From Aristolochia californica (lineage: Eukaryota; Streptophyta; Magnoliopsida; Piperales; Aristolochiaceae): 64,000 nt of DNA. How positions within the stretch are numbered: position 1 is the stretch's first letter; every line of letters starts with the position of its first letter. The stretch covers positions 30,034,111 through 30,098,110 of the forward strand of contig JARWKL010000010.1 of NCBI GenBank assembly GCA_029961685.1, read 5' to 3'. A program made the position numbers and the translations under genes. Below the pieces are notes generated by a model. That model saw only the letters and a list, made by a program, of their open reading frames with translations. It was not told the DNA's origin and searched no databases. Below are positions 12,890 to 26,400 of the stretch, one piece after another.

Positions 12890-14690
12890 TAGATTTTTGC
12901 TAACTGGATTCTAAATGAAAAAAAATAAAAAATAAAAAATAAAAAGATGTGCTTTCCACTTACAAAAAGTTTTGAAATTAAATAAGGATTCAAACACCAA
13001 CCCCCTTCCCCTAAGGATTCAAACCCATTGATTGAGAAAGACTTGAAAAGGGAGATGGATTCAAACCAAAACAATAGGATGTGAACCCTCGGGCAAGCCA
13101 AGAAATAAAAAGGATGCAAACCCGACTTATAGAAACTTTTAACTCTAAAGAAGAATTCTAATCGTGTACGAAGAAAACACATTGTAGAGATCAAACCCAT
13201 GGGAGCATTCAAATCCATATGAGGGAAATTCAACAATAGAGATGCAAACCCGAGAAACATAAACTTTTGGAATTAAAGGTGGATTGGAACATTCTAAGGA
13301 GATGAAGACTATAGTATCCTACTCAGGGGTGGATATGACTACAAAATCAGACCGTTTGAAGGAATGGTTTCGAATCTTTGGCACTGGTTTTGAACCCTTG
13401 CTATAGAAACTCTTGTCAGAGTGGTTTCGTCCACTCTTGCAGGTGGTAACTTTCCGCACATAACAAATCGGTCTGTTGGGTTGTATTGGCTAGCCGTTGT
13501 CATGGTATCAGGGCTGGGCACGCCACGTCCCGCGTTCGAATCCCATGAGAGGCGGTCAAAAATGGGCGGGGTGGGTGTCAGAGTGGTTCCGTCCACTCTT
13601 GTAGGCGGTAGCTTTCCGCACCTAACAGATCGGTCTGTTGGGTTGTATTGGCTAGCCGCTGTCAACTCTAACTTTTCATAATATCAAGGGAAATTTCAAT
13701 GAGTTATTTGTCTCCAAATTTTGAAAGTGATCTGCCAACATGTTCAGCAACAAAAATGAGATTTATTGTTTATTTTTGTGATTTTTTTGGAGCATATTCT
13801 TACCTATTTTTAAAATACCAAAATCAACCTTATCCACTCTAACGGGTAGTTTTTTAACATTGAGAAACATGTTATATATGTGGAACTTGACCCAAACTTC
13901 TAGACACACTTGCTTACAAGAATTTTAAAGCTCCCAAGTTCTCTCTAGTAATTCCTCAACAGTGCTCATGCCATTAAAAGCTAGGAAATGTTTTAAGCCA
14001 AGTTTGCTATTGAAAATTAAGTATTCATGTGCATTGATTTTTAGATCTATTTTCAATACTTGCTTTCTGAAATGTGAAAGGTAATTCCTTTTTTTATACT
14101 TTTTGGGCTTGATCTTAATATTATTTGATTAGGTTTTTACAATCCTTCCATGTAGCTATCTTTTATATAGCATTCAAGAGCCTTGATCTTTGAAACTCAT
14201 ATCATTAGTGCTACTAAAAACTGTTGGTAGATTCACCCTTGGGTTGGTTTAATCCATTTGACATTTTATTATTATATCCGACTTACAAGAGGTATATCTT
14301 CTCATTGACTATAAGTAACCCTTGCAAAACTTGTCAAATATGATTGGAAGTTGTAAAATACCTTAATTGAGACCTAGGTGTTTGTACCTAGAAGCTCTTG
14401 ACCATAAATCCCAAGGTGTTTGGGCTGATTTCTTGAGGTTCTAAGTTGCAGATATCATTTGGCTAATTATAGTGACATCCTTTTAATTCTAAGGCAAGAG
14501 CTCCCTAACGGTGGAGTAGCAATTTGAAATATTGATTGTGAACCACTAGAGGAATTCTTGGAGTAGTGGTTGATTGGATTCTTTCTGTGTTTTGATTGTT
14601 ACATGTGTAAGTAATTATAAATTAGTCATAAATTTTTATAAACCTATTCACCCGCACCCCCTACCCCCTCTAAGTTTATCCTTGTAGAAC
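12890..14690 (+). mobile_element. Divergent long LTR-like unit, copy 2 (hosts a TRIM)
   Basis: Same layout as 8.82-10.26 kb. The first 500 bp carry irregular repeats of GGATTCAAACCC and TATAGAAACTTTTAACTC. AT-rich DNA follows, then the marker phrases AAGTAACCCTTGCA, GTGTTTGTACCTAGAAGCTC and ATTCACCCGCACCCC, ending CTAAGTTTATCC..CCTAAC at about 14.69 kb. A gag fragment follows at once, which fits a 5' LTR. A complete TRIM (13,414-13,664) sits inside it. Confidence 0.5.
13414..13664 (+). mobile_element. TRIM: complete 251-bp miniature LTR retrotransposon
   Basis: Two 89-bp direct repeats (13,414-13,502 and 13,576-13,664) begin TGTCAGAGTGG and end TGTCA. The first is followed at once by TGGTATCAGGGCTGGGC, a primer site for tRNA-iMet. 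The second is preceded by a purine tract GGGCGGGGTGGG. The whole is bounded by a 5-bp target-site duplication ACTCT (13,409-13,413 and 13,665-13,669). The 73-bp interior codes for nothing but holds GTTCGAATCCC (13,534-13,544), identical to a tRNA B box. It must be moved by enzymes of an autonomous element. The two LTRs differ at only a few bases. Confidence 0.92.
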
Positions 14691-14699
14691 CTAACAAAT

Positions 14700-15430
14700 G
14701 GAAGCGGAATAAGTACACTCGTTAAGCAGGGTCAAACCTTAAGTTGAATGTTAAAGATCTAGAAATGGCTAGTAACTTCTCTCAAGGCTTTTCTAATGGT
14801 ATCAGTAACAAAACCTCATCTATTTAATGGAACTAACTAATCCTCTTAGAAGTATAGTGTGAAACACTTTTTGGGATATAAGTTTGATTTATGGGAAATC
14901 ACTACTCAAGGACCCCACATTCCCACAAAATGGGAAGGTGACAAATAAATAGAAAAGTTGCCAAAGGAATAAACTAATGACGAAAAAGAAAAAGTGTTTT
15001 TGAATCACAAAGCCTTAAACATACTTTTGTGCCCTTTTAATTACTACGGAGAATTCTAGGGTCATTGGTGCAACTAGTGCCTAGGAGGTTTGGGACAAAC
15101 TTGAGGTAAAAGAAGCAAAAGTAAATTTCTTACAAACTAAAATGAAAATTTGAGGATGAAACCAGGAGAATCCATTGAAAGTATGCGTGAAAGATGTAAT
15201 GGAAAAGTAGGTAAAGTTCTTAGAATCTTGCCCAAGTTTATAGCCATCAATAAACCTAGAGCAAAAGAGGTAATTATTTTTGAACTAATGGAAAATCTTC
15301 TTACATGTGAGATGAGCCTTAAAGAATTTGAGAAAGAAGATAACAAGAAAAAGAAAAGCAATCATGCATTGTCAGTAAATGATGATGATTCTGGTTACAA
15401 ACTAATTTGGATGATGAGGCTATTGTTATT
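14700..15430 (+). mobile_element. Copia gag fragment (UBN2-like), plus strand
   Basis: Pieces of a gag polyprotein: VWDKLEVKEAKVNFLQTK around 15,085, then MKPGESIESMRERCNGKV from 15,156 and KEVIIFELMENLLTCEMS to about 15,320, the order seen in UBN2-type copia gag proteins. There are frameshifts in the first half. The longest open piece is 15,150-15,452. It follows the LTR-like unit that ends at 14.69 kb and is cut off by the minus-strand LTR starting at 15,431. Confidence 0.6.
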
Positions 15431-15830
15431 TGTTGAATTTAGGACCTCATGATTAGAACCTAGAGCAAAGTAAGAGAGAGAGAGAGAGAGAAAAAGAGAA
15501 GAAGAAGAGAAGAAAGAAGAGAAGAAGAGAGAGAACTTGGATAAAGAAGCGATAAAAAGAGAAAAAGGGAGAGAGCCTTTAGGTTAAGAGAGCTTGGACG
15601 AATTTGAAGAAGGGGAGAGAAACTTGATTGAATAACCCTTCAACCAAGACCCTTATTTATACTTTTTCCATTACATATTTAAGTAAATTCCTCAATTAAT
15701 TAGGATCCTTGATTACATCAATCAATTACATCGATCAAGGAAGATTAAAAAATCTTCCACCTCGTGTGAAGACACCTCATGCCACCTCTTGGACGTGTAG
15801 GCATAGTAGGCATGGTCCCACCTTCTAACA
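15431..15830 (-). mobile_element. Copia 3' LTR, 400 bp, minus strand
   Basis: On the minus strand it begins TGTTAGAAGGTGGG (at 15,830) and ends AAATTCAACA (at 15,431), and is preceded by the polypurine tract CTAGCTTGAGGGGGAG. It contains a TATA-like TATAAATAAGG and a purine-rich (GA)n-type stretch at 15,474-15,540. The same LTR family bounds the element at 46,195-51,636. Confidence 0.85.
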
Positions 15831-17300
15831 CTCCCCCTCAAGCTAGGGGTGAGAAAACATTGTAGATGCCCAACTTGCTACAAATGGAGGACAATATTTT
15901 ATGAGTCATTGGTTTGGCGAGAATGTTTGCAACTTGTCCTTGTGAAGAGATATGTTTGAGAGATAATATACCCGTTTAGAATTTCTCTCCTATAAAGTGG
16001 TAATTTACCTTAATGTGTTTTGTTCTTTCATGGAAGACCAAATTTAAGGTGATATGAAATGAAATTTGATTATCGTAATATAGATCCATTGGAGCTTCTT
16101 TATAGAATCTCAGTTCAGTGAGAAGGGACTTGATTCATGGAAGTTCACTGATTGTATGTGTCATTGCCCTTTATTCTACTTCTGCACTAGACCTTGCAAC
16201 TACATTCTTCTTCTTGCTTCTCCATGTAACTAAGTTTCCTCCAACCATTGTACAGTATCTCAAAGTTGATTTTCTCTCATTCGGGGATCCAACCCAATCT
16301 GCATCTGAGAACCCTTCTATGTTGAAGTGACCATGGTTCTTATAGATAGCCCTCTTCCTGGAGCTCCTTTCAAGTATCGCAATATTCTTTCTAGTCCTTA
16401 ACAATGAGTAAGTTGTAGTTTGTGCATGTATTGACTTACCATACTTACAACATAAGAGATATCCAGCCTTGTTATAGAGATAAATGATTTTTTCCACAAT
16501 TCTTTGATATTTTTTGATATCCAGATCTTCTCCAATGCCTACAGATAATTTTATATTTGAATCCATAGGAATTTTTGTTGGTCTACATCCCATCATTCTT
16601 GTCTCCTCTAGTAAATCAAGGACATACTTCCTTTGAGAGAGTATAATCCCATGTTTGGACTGTCGTACTTCAATACCAAGAAAGTATTTAAGTAGTCCAA
16701 GATCTTTTGTCTTGAACTCTTCACATATTTTTTCCATGGTTTTCTAAATGCCCTCGAAATCACTACTGATTAAGACAATATCATCAATATAGATGAGAAA
16801 AAGTACTTTCCCTTTAAGGGTGTTTTTAATAAACACGAAGTGATCCACAAAACATCTTGGAAATTTGGCCCATATCAGTACTTGGCTAAATTTATCAAAC
16901 CATGCACGAGGAGATTGTTTCAGACCATAGAGAGATTTCTTCAATCGACATACCGACTCCCCCTCAACCACAAATCCAGGTGGATTTTGCATATAACTCT
17001 TTTCTTTTATGTCCCCATTGAGGAAAACATTCTTCACATCAAGTTGATAGACCGGTCAGGAAGAATTAGCAGCAAGGGATAATAAGATACGTACCAAGTT
17101 CAATTTGGCTATCGGATAAAAAATTTCCTCATAATCGATCTCATAACATTGAGTATAGCCTTTGACAATGAGGCAAGCCTTAAGGTGAGTAATTGGCCCA
17201 TCTAGATTATGTTTTATCGTACAGACCCACTTAAAGCCCACTGATTTCTTACCTTAAGGAAGAGGAACTAGAGCTCATGTTTAATTTTCATAGAGTGCCT
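15831..17300 (-). mobile_element. Copia RT/RNase H fragment joined to the 15.4-kb LTR
   Basis: Minus-strand frames give, in order from high to low coordinate: QCYEIDYEEIFYPIAKLN (17.1 kb), NVFLNGDIKEKSYMQNPPGF and LYGLKQSPRAWFDKF (17.0-16.85 kb), LIYIDDIVLIS with the catalytic DD (16.8 kb), DLGLLKYFLGIEV (16.7 kb), and RNase H pieces FSDADWVGSPNERKSTL and SSAEVE (16.3-16.2 kb). Frames are broken by a few stops and shifts. Everything upstream (integrase, gag, 5' LTR) is missing, so this is a 5'-truncated copy. Confidence 0.85.
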
Positions 17301-17339
17301 ACATTTCCTCTTCCATTGCCGCCTTCCACCTTAGATGTT

Positions 17340-17580
17340 TCAGAGCTTCTGATAAGTCCTAAGGTGTTTGGGCAGGTGTTGTACTTTGGTCTCTTTAGCT
17401 CTAAGCTATAGATGCCATTTGGCTAATTATAGTTAAATCCATTAATTGTAGAGAGTGGAGTATAATCTTGAATATTGGTTATGAACCACTATAAAAATCC
17501 TTGGTGTAGTAGTCGATTGGTTTATTTCTGCATTTTGGCCCAAACCATTTAGGTTTATCCTCATATGACCTAACAAATAC
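17340..17580 (+). mobile_element. Fragment of the long LTR-like unit (third copy, 3' end only)
   Basis: Shares the phrases CCTAAGGTGTTTGGGC, CCATTTGGCTAATTATAG and TTTAGGTTTATCCTCATATG with the ends of the units at 10.2 and 14.6 kb. It lies just beyond the minus-strand copia fragment, so it may be the far LTR of the element whose 5' LTR and gag lie at 12.9-15.4 kb. Confidence 0.5.
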
Positions 17581-20399
17581 ATACTGTTAATCACAATGGT
17601 TGACAAGGTCACAACATGACATGTTAAGTGCAAGCTTGGAGTCCCCTCTAATCTAAAATTTTGTGGTTTCACCAAAAATTTAGAGGAGGCCCTTTCTCAT
17701 TTACAAAGGAAAGGAAGGCATTCCTCATCCTTATCCCAGTAAAAGATATTTTCTTTTTTTCCTCTCTCATTCAGTGCCTTAAAAGCTGAAATTCATTCAA
17801 GAAAATTGATTATTAGGAGTATAAAGGACTAAGGTCCCAAGTTAACCTGGATTAGACCTTTTTAAAACAAAAAGTCATCCGTTATATATATGAGATCAGG
17901 TTTTTGCTCATTCTTACATATTGAAGGGTTACAATTATAAATCTATCTCCCTATTTATCCAATTATCAAGTAGAATAATATGAAATTACCTTCACCAATA
18001 TCCATTCTATATTTCAATTTAACAAGCTATGTGAAAGGAAATATGTCTCTTAGGCAAATACTTACATAGATGAGAATCTATATCTGTTATCCATCTTCAA
18101 ATGTATGAGTAAAACGGTAGAATATGTAATGGAGCAAAATTGCAGCCTTAATGGAAGCAGGTTGTATTGGCATTGTCAATTAACATCATCCCACAGCTTG
18201 AAAGTCGTAGTAGGCCTAAGTAGAATGTATTGTTTACAACACAATTAGAAGAAGTTGAGAAATAACATCCTAAGAACGACATCCAGTTAAAGAATAATTT
18301 CCACATAACAAACCCAAGAGATAAAGAGGAAAAAAATCTTTGCAAGTTGGCCCCAATTTTTCATTTTATATGCTTCTTTTACTGCCTAGTATTTGTTCGT
18401 ATTTGTTATATCCATTACTGTCATTGTGTATGCACTCTTTACGTTTCCTACTTGAAATTTTAAGGTGATTGAGTGACAAGAGAAAATATCAGTAAATTGT
18501 CATTTATATCAATATTTCGTTGTCATCGTAGTTGAGTCTAATATATGTTGTCACCTGACTGGGTCAGTGCTTGGGTTGGGTTTCAAGACAATTTGATTTA
18601 AGGTTTCTAACCTTTTGAAGCTTTTTTCCTTTTCAAGAGGGCATTAGTTTTAACTCCAGTTCATGACATTTTACTTGATTCACTGAGCAACTCGGCGTAA
18701 GGAGACAGTATCAGGAGAGAAGAGGAAAACGAAGGTAGAGAAACGAAACAAAAACGAAAGACAAATAAAAGCGTCAACATCCCGTTTCAGTAGCAAAAAT
18801 TATAATTTCCATAGAAAGCAGACTTTGTCAAGAATATACATAGTTCAGTTGAAATGTCATCATTGAAAAACGTCCATGAGCACGGTCTAATTAAGATTGG
18901 TGGAGTCCTCCCGTTCAAGACAAGACGATTAATACTCAGAAAACAGTCTTGACTTTCATGTTAATTAGAAACTAAAATAATATCGCAGGTTCAAGTGGCA
19001 CTTTCGAAGAACTTTCAGCTTTCATACTTCTCTTCTTCTCCGTTCAAAACCAGTGACATATACGCTGCAAAAAGAAGAAGACGATTTTTAGCATTTAAAA
19101 CTGAGCAGTTGAGTCTGCTAATCCCTTTCTAGTCTGCAAAAAGACTAGAAGATATTTTCAAGAAGTTGACTTCGATTTTATCTTTCCGAAGAGTGTTTAT
19201 TTTTTCTTTTCCATTGCAGAGCTTAAATTTTGTCTTCAACCCTTGGTGAACATTTAATATTAATATCCAACCCTTGTGATTTTTTCTGTTGATAACGAAA
19301 GTAACGACTAAAACATCAATTCTGGCCGGAAAATTTTGGCCCTTTGGTTTACGTTAGCTTCAATAAGGAAGGTGTCGTCACGATTTGCTTTTAAAGAAAG
19401 ATCTCACGAGGTTGCTCAGATTGTGCAATGTCTAGTCATCTGAGTCACCAAACACGATAGATCAAAACTCAAAGATGGGTACCTAATCCTCCACTTTTGA
19501 CTTAATAACTACCTTTCCGTTTCCAGGAAAATCATCCCGTGGAAAACCAACGTCAGGTTGTAGAAGTGAGAAGGAATAGAGAAGAATTGTTCGTAGTAAA
19601 ACCCTATCACGAGTCGAGGAAGAAGCTTCTCTCTGGGCGGCTTTGTTACAGCTGAAGACTAAATTATCTTGAGTCTCAAACCCTTCCAGAAACCAGTAAA
19701 CGGTATGTTTTATCTCAAGCATTTCCATGCAGTCGTTTCTGAAGCAGTCATGGTTACAATGGCCGTCATCAGAAACTTTCGAATTTTACCTACTTTGTAG
19801 AAGACGAGGGAGGAGGAGATACAAGCATAAAAAAGAAGAACAGGCTTTTGCTCTCAAGGCACGGGTAAATTTGTGCAAGAAGAAGAAGGAACCAGCAACA
19901 AGCATTCAATCACGACACACGGCTTTGACGCAGAAAACAATCAGGACTACTCAACCCAGAAGAATTAAATTAACAAAAGCCTAGGTAATTCATCAACCGT
20001 TAAGCTGGCCTAAGAAATCAGAAGTTTCAGGAAACAAATGAAAATGGAATCCGTCGTCTCCCCGGTCAAATAAAGGATGAGTAGAGCTGAGGTTGGACAG
20101 CTAAATCTCATATGGAGTCGAGTCAGAGCACTCAAACGCATCAACTCACATGACTACGATTCAGACAGTTTGCACGCACTAAACAACCTCGAAACCAATC
20201 AAATATCAAATAAAATAGACGGAAATTTGACCAAATACACTAATGGAATAGCAGGTGAGAGAGGTCTCTCAACCATGATACATAGTATAATTTGTGTATC
20301 AAATTGAAAAAGTCGTGCCGGTGTTAAATAATAGTCTCACATAGATTAGTGAGTACAAAGATCTTGGATTTATTTAGTTAGGAAAAAAGTTTCTAACTT
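17581..20399. other. Intergenic DNA, nothing recognised
   Basis: Small frames at 19,483-19,728 (minus) and 19,727-19,984 (plus) have no recognisable domain. No structural RNA or terminal repeat was found. Confidence 0.5.
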
Positions 20400-23117
20400 G
20401 GGCAGTCATTCACTGTAATCAATCTTCCACTTCAGTACAAACACCAAATGATTACAGTGGCTCCACCTATTAAACTTCTCAAAGAAGGTTCTAGGACTCT
20501 ATTTGAGACCATAAATGACTTTCGAAAGCCGACAATCCTTACTCTCCTCCCCTGTGTAATATAGTCAAAGTGTTGCTTCATATATACCTCCTCAAATAAC
20601 TAACCATAAAAAAACACATTTTCCACATCAAGTTGGAATAGACACCAATGTTGATTAACCATCATATAAATTAAAACACAAACCGAATTAAGGCAAACCA
20701 CAGGAGAAAAAGTATCAACAAAATTAACACCATAAGTATGGGTAATAGCCCTTAGTGACCAATTGAGATTTACAATTATTGATGGAGCCATCAAAATTGT
20801 ATTCTACCACATATACCCAATGACAACCACCAGCCATACCGGTAGTGGCCAAATCACAACAACTCCCAAGTACCTCGAGAAACCAGAGCCTCCATCTATC
20901 TAAATGCACAACAACATTTTTGCACAAACATGGGAACTAACATAGTAGACAAAAGGAGGCAAAAGCACAAAAAGGACGAAAATAAATGATAAAAAGTAAC
21001 ATAATCAAAATCAAACATAAGATACAAAGTACTAGGCTTCAAGCAAGAAGCCTTGTGCAAGGAAATTAGAAGATAATGATTATAAAACTAAAGTATTACT
21101 GGATCATCAAAGAACCAAACATAGGAACAAGCAAAGAAGCCCAAGCATGAGTACCCCCATAGGATTATGTTCTTGTAAATCAGCAGCAACAAACTCCCCC
21201 TAACCAGAAACAATATTTGTAGGCACAAGAACAACCAAAGACATAGATACCAAAACCAGAAAACACGAGAGAAGGAGAACTAGACTACGGAACTTGTTCA
21301 AAAATGTGACACTAGTTGAAACAAAAACCTCTGAGTATAAGTATCATAACAACAATACCCCTTTTGAAAGTACCCTAAAAACGGACATTTAACTGCTAAT
21401 AGAGACAATTTATCGAGAGGAATGCCAATTTAAAGAAAACAAGTACAACCAAAAATACGCAATGGTAATTCAAAGACAAGAGAATGAGGTTGAAGAAATC
21501 AAAAGGGAGCCTAGCCACCCAAAACAAAGGAAAGAGCCTTGTTGATCAAATAACATATTGTGAGAACCACCTCTCCCTATAAAGATTTTGAAACATGCAT
21601 ATGAAAAGGCAACGATCGAGCATCAACAAGTAAATATCTATTCTTTTTCTTAATAACTCCATTTTGTTGGGAACTATACACGCATGATGTGATAAATAAT
21701 ACCATGTTGAGCATAATAACGAGCAAACCGAGAATTACGATATTCAGAGCCATTATCCATAAGAAAATCTGAATAGATCCACCAAATTGTGTTTTTATTT
21801 CTCAATGAAAATGAGTAAACACATCAAATACCATTGTCTTGGCCTTTAAAAAATACACCCACATGTCCCAACTAAAATTATCAACAAAAGTCACAAAATA
21901 CTGACAACTAAAAATACTAGGAATACCCAATGCATCAGAGTGAACTAAATGAAATGGAGAAGAAATCCTAGTATCAATCCTACTAAATAAGAATAGTAGT
22001 GATGTTTCCCAAATTGATAGGATTCACACTCAATTTACATGAAATAGATGAAAATAGTTGACAAATCTTCTTCATATGTGGATGTCCCAAACGAAGATGT
22101 CAATCATAAATAGAGGGAGAACTAGCAAGAGCAATGGGTTCAGTAGGCTGAGCACGCGGATGAAAATCAAATTAATAAAGACCACCCTTCTCATAACCTA
22201 TACCATCACCATCTTCAACAATAGGTCCTTAAACACACAATACGAAGGAAAGAATGTGATTAAACAATTTAATTATGTAATCTTACTAATAGACAACAAA
22301 CTCACAAGAAAATTAGAAACTCAAGAAAAAATAATAATGATAAAAAAGGAAAAGCATGAATAACACCTTCACCACCAACGTAGAACTGAAGACATCAACA
22401 AGAACAATATATGCAATAGATGATGAACAATCAAAAGAAGAATAGATGGATTTATTACCTGTCATATCGTCTAAAGCACCTGAATCTAGGAACCAACTTG
22501 AGCCAAGACTAACATGGAAGATAGTAGTACTTCAATGACCAAAAAACACTTTGGAAGTAGCAGACGTGCTTGGTTGTGACAAAGGACCAAATGCCTCTGA
22601 GGTAGGACTCACTTTCCATTTTTTAACTAGTTTTGACAACTCATCAACAAAGATACTATCACCAGGATAACTCACAAGCCCTAGATCTACAATGTTGTTA
22701 GCACCCACTTGCTTACCAACACAGTCCTAACACTGTGTAGAAATGTGACCAACCTTACCACATGAATAGCAAGTCCCATCATGATTATCTTGGCTTCTAC
22801 CTTTACCTCCATAGCTACCTCTACGACTACCCCTACCTCAACCACCATTTTCTCTTCCTTGAGGATTTTCCAGTGGACTATCCAAACTAGAGGAAGAATA
22901 TAAGGGAACATTATTTTGAGAAGCAACCAAATCAATAGAATCACTAGTTCTTGTAAGAGTTCTCTTAACTTGAAGAATTAATGCATAGGTACTAGTAAAT
23001 CTGGGTGTATCTACACTGGATAACATCTGAGCACAAATACTATCATACTCTAGGCCCAAGTTTTGCCAGTTGTTTCCTCAACTAACCATCATCTGTAGTA
23101 TGAGGATGATAAAACTC

Positions 23118-23436
23118 TGTTATAAGATACGATCAAGCTCGAGTGTCATTGATGTAATAAGTCTATGATATTTTTGTCTTTGATTCATACCTACTAGGAT
23201 AAAGGGTGTGATTGTAATTATTATATATTTGACATCTATAAATAAAGCTTAAGGGGGAGGATTAGGGAAACAAGCTCACTACCCTAATCCTCTCCTCTCT
23301 TTCACCAACAAGTCCTCTCTCTCTCACACTTAGTCGTCCATCTTCTTACTCTTCTTTCTCTCTTCTTTCTCTCTTCTTTTCCTCTTCTTTCGTCCTTTGT
23401 TTTCTACCTTACATTGAAGTCATCAACCATGAAATC
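23118..23436 (+). repeat. 5' LTR of the nested copia element
   Basis: Starts TGTTATAAGATACGATC. Contains TATAAATAAAGC near 23,237 and a CT-rich stretch at 23,310-23,400. Its last bases and the first half of the primer site are deleted: the sequence jumps from CATGAAATC to AAAGCAAGG, while the related LTR at 8.2 kb continues CTAAAATCAACA before its primer site. Confidence 0.85.
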
Positions 23437-26400
23437 AAAGCAAGGTTTTGAGGATTCCCCATTCAAGATTTCTTTTCCCTCATTCGGTGCCATGGTATAG
23501 CTTGAAGAGCTCGACATAAATTGTTTTTTACACATTCAAGATAAGTATTTTCTTATTAAATTAATTGTTGTTTTTCACCCATGATTGAAGGCTAGAAGAT
23601 GCTTGTTTCTGCCCACTTTGTGTATATTTTCTTAGGCTGTTGTGTCATAAGAAACAACACACCTTTGCACATGTTTACTACATAATCCGAATTATGGCAA
23701 ATTGTATCTATGCTTCTGGAAAAAAAAATTGAATCATCATGAAGTGTTTTATGATACCTAGAGGTTCTAAGTAGGAATATGTGAGATTCTTAAAAAAAAT
23801 TGAGTTGTTTCAATCCAAGAACAACAAGACAACTCTGAATTGTTTCGGTGACAAGTTGGTCTCTTTGATTTAGTTTTATGTTTCCTTTTACCGGTTCTCT
23901 TGGCTCACATTTGAATTACAGCAACTTAACAACAACCTCCCTTAGTTCCCTCTTGGCCTTTTTGCTTTCCCTTGAGTTCTAGAAATTGAAAACCTACCTG
24001 AACGTGTTGATTAGAGGACCTGTGTTACACATCAGTTAAGAGAAAGACTGCTGGAAACAAAAATCCGAATAGCAAGCTTTCTAACATTGAATTGTTGCTT
24101 GGAAAGACTCAACTGAATTGAAACACCAATGGAGTACTTACTCCCCTTGAGGTGAAATTAAAGGTGTTATACCTTTTTCATTAGTTCACACTAATGTGTG
24201 GACCCTTAAATAGTTCTAATATTTCTCAATCCAAATACTTTATTACCCTTATTGATGATTTTACTCGGATTAGATAGTTATTTTTTATTTAAGGACAGAT
24301 CAGAAGTCTTACCTTTCTTCAAATCCTTTTGTGCTATGATTTATACTCAGTTTAATACAAACTTAAAGGTTCTTCACTTAGATAATGCAAAGGAATATAT
24401 GTCGGGAGAATTTCAATCCTTTTGCAAGAACAATGGAATTATTCATCAAACTTCTTGTGTTTACACACAATAAAAAATGGTGTGGCTGAGATAAAGAATA
24501 GCCATCTACCTGGGCAAATGCATGTCCCCCATTTATATTTATCACATGCTATTCTTACAGCGTGTATTCTCATCAATAGGTTGTCTTCCTCGGTTCTTAA
24601 TGACAGTTCCATGTACTCTCTCCTCTTTCCTAGTGAAGGTATGTTTTCCTTTCCTTTGAAGGTGTTTGGGTGTACTTATTTTGTTCATGTCACATCTCGA
24701 CATACTACTAAATTAGACTCGAGGGCGATCAAATGTATTTTTTTGGGCTACTCTGGTACCCATAAAGGATATGTATGTTGTAATCCTTCTCTCAAAACAA
24801 ATGTTTATATCCAGAGAGCAACCTTTTTATTCAGTCATTGGTGCCCCACCTGGTTTTTCTTCTAGTAACCAGTTTCCTAAGCCTATTGTGCCTATCAAAG
24901 ACTCAACATTTCATGCAGTGATGATGTACCTCTTTTGCCCCCAAAGTATTGGCTGACACTACACCTGTTGAGTCTCTAGATCTTTCTAAGGTACGTTCTT
25001 CTTCTCTTCCTCGTGTTTTTGGTCCTCCTTTTGATACTAGATCAATTGCTCTTTGAAAAGAGACTAGGTCATGAACCCGACCATCTACTTCTCACCCGAT
25101 CTCTAATTTTTATCTACTCTTCAGTTGTTTCCATCTTATTGTAACTTCCTTGCTTCTATTTATCATATTTCTAGTCCTCAATCATATCAAAAGGCCCTCC
25201 AACATCCAGGATGAAAAATAACCATGGATGAAGAGATAGACACCCTATATGAGAATCAGACTTGACAACTTGTTCCACTTCCATTAGATAAACAACTGGT
25301 GGATTGTAAATTTTATTCACAATTAAGCATAATCTAGATGGTTCTGTTACTTATCTTAAAACTCGACTGATTGCCAAAGGCTATACTCAGTGCTTTGGTG
25401 TCGACTATGAGGAAACATTCTCCCTTGTAGCCAAGCTCAACTCGGTAAATATTTTATTATCTCTTGTTGCTAACTCTCGATGTTTTGTTTATCAGCTTAA
25501 TGTGAAAAATATTTTTTACAATGGAAATATTAAGGAAATCTACATGAAGCAACCACCTGGGTTTGTGGTTGAGGGGGAGATGGTATGGCACTTACAGAAG
25601 TCTTTATATGGTCTGAAGCAATCTCTGTGTGTTTGGTTTGAAAATTTTAGTCAAGTTATGCTTCAGTTTGGGTTCACAAGGTGCTCTATGGAATACTTTG
25701 TATTTGTCAAACAAACTAATAAGGGTGTGATGCTACTTGTTGTGTATGTGGATGATATTATTTTGACAGGCAGTGATACAAACAGTAGTCAACTCAAACA
25801 CAAAATATGCAATCATCTTAAGACAAAGGACTTGGGACTCCTCAAGTACTTTTCTTGGCATTGAAGTCCTTCAATCCAACAATGGTATTATTCTATCACA
25901 GAGAAAATATGTATTTGACTTACTTAAAGATATAGGAATGATGGGATGCCACCCGATTGACACTCGTATGGATACAAATGCAAAGTTATGTGCTTGCACT
26001 GGAGAAGATGTTGATGAGAGCAGGTACCAAAGGTTTGTCAATAAGTTTTATCTTACCATGACCAGACCAAATATCTCCTTTCTAGTTAGTGTTGTTAGTC
26101 AATACATTCATAAACCTCAGATTTCTCATTAGCAGGCATCGAAGAGAATCTCAGATACTTGAAAAAGGCTTTGGGTCAAGGGGTATTATATAAGTATCAT
26201 GATCATCTTAATATTGAAAACTTTGTCGATGCAGACTACGCTAAATCTTCGGATGATAGAAAATCCACTTCAGGGTATTGTACATTAGTTGGATGCAACC
26301 TTATTACATGGAAGAGTAAAAAATAAAATGTAGTTGCAAGCTCTAGTGCCAAGGCTTAATGTTGAGCTATGGCACATGCAGTAAGCAAACATTTATGGAT

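Noticed and set aside
19483..19984. Divergent small gene pair around 19.73 kb
   Set aside because: Two frames of 81 and 85 codons back to back, but neither has a recognisable domain nor promoter; left as unassigned.
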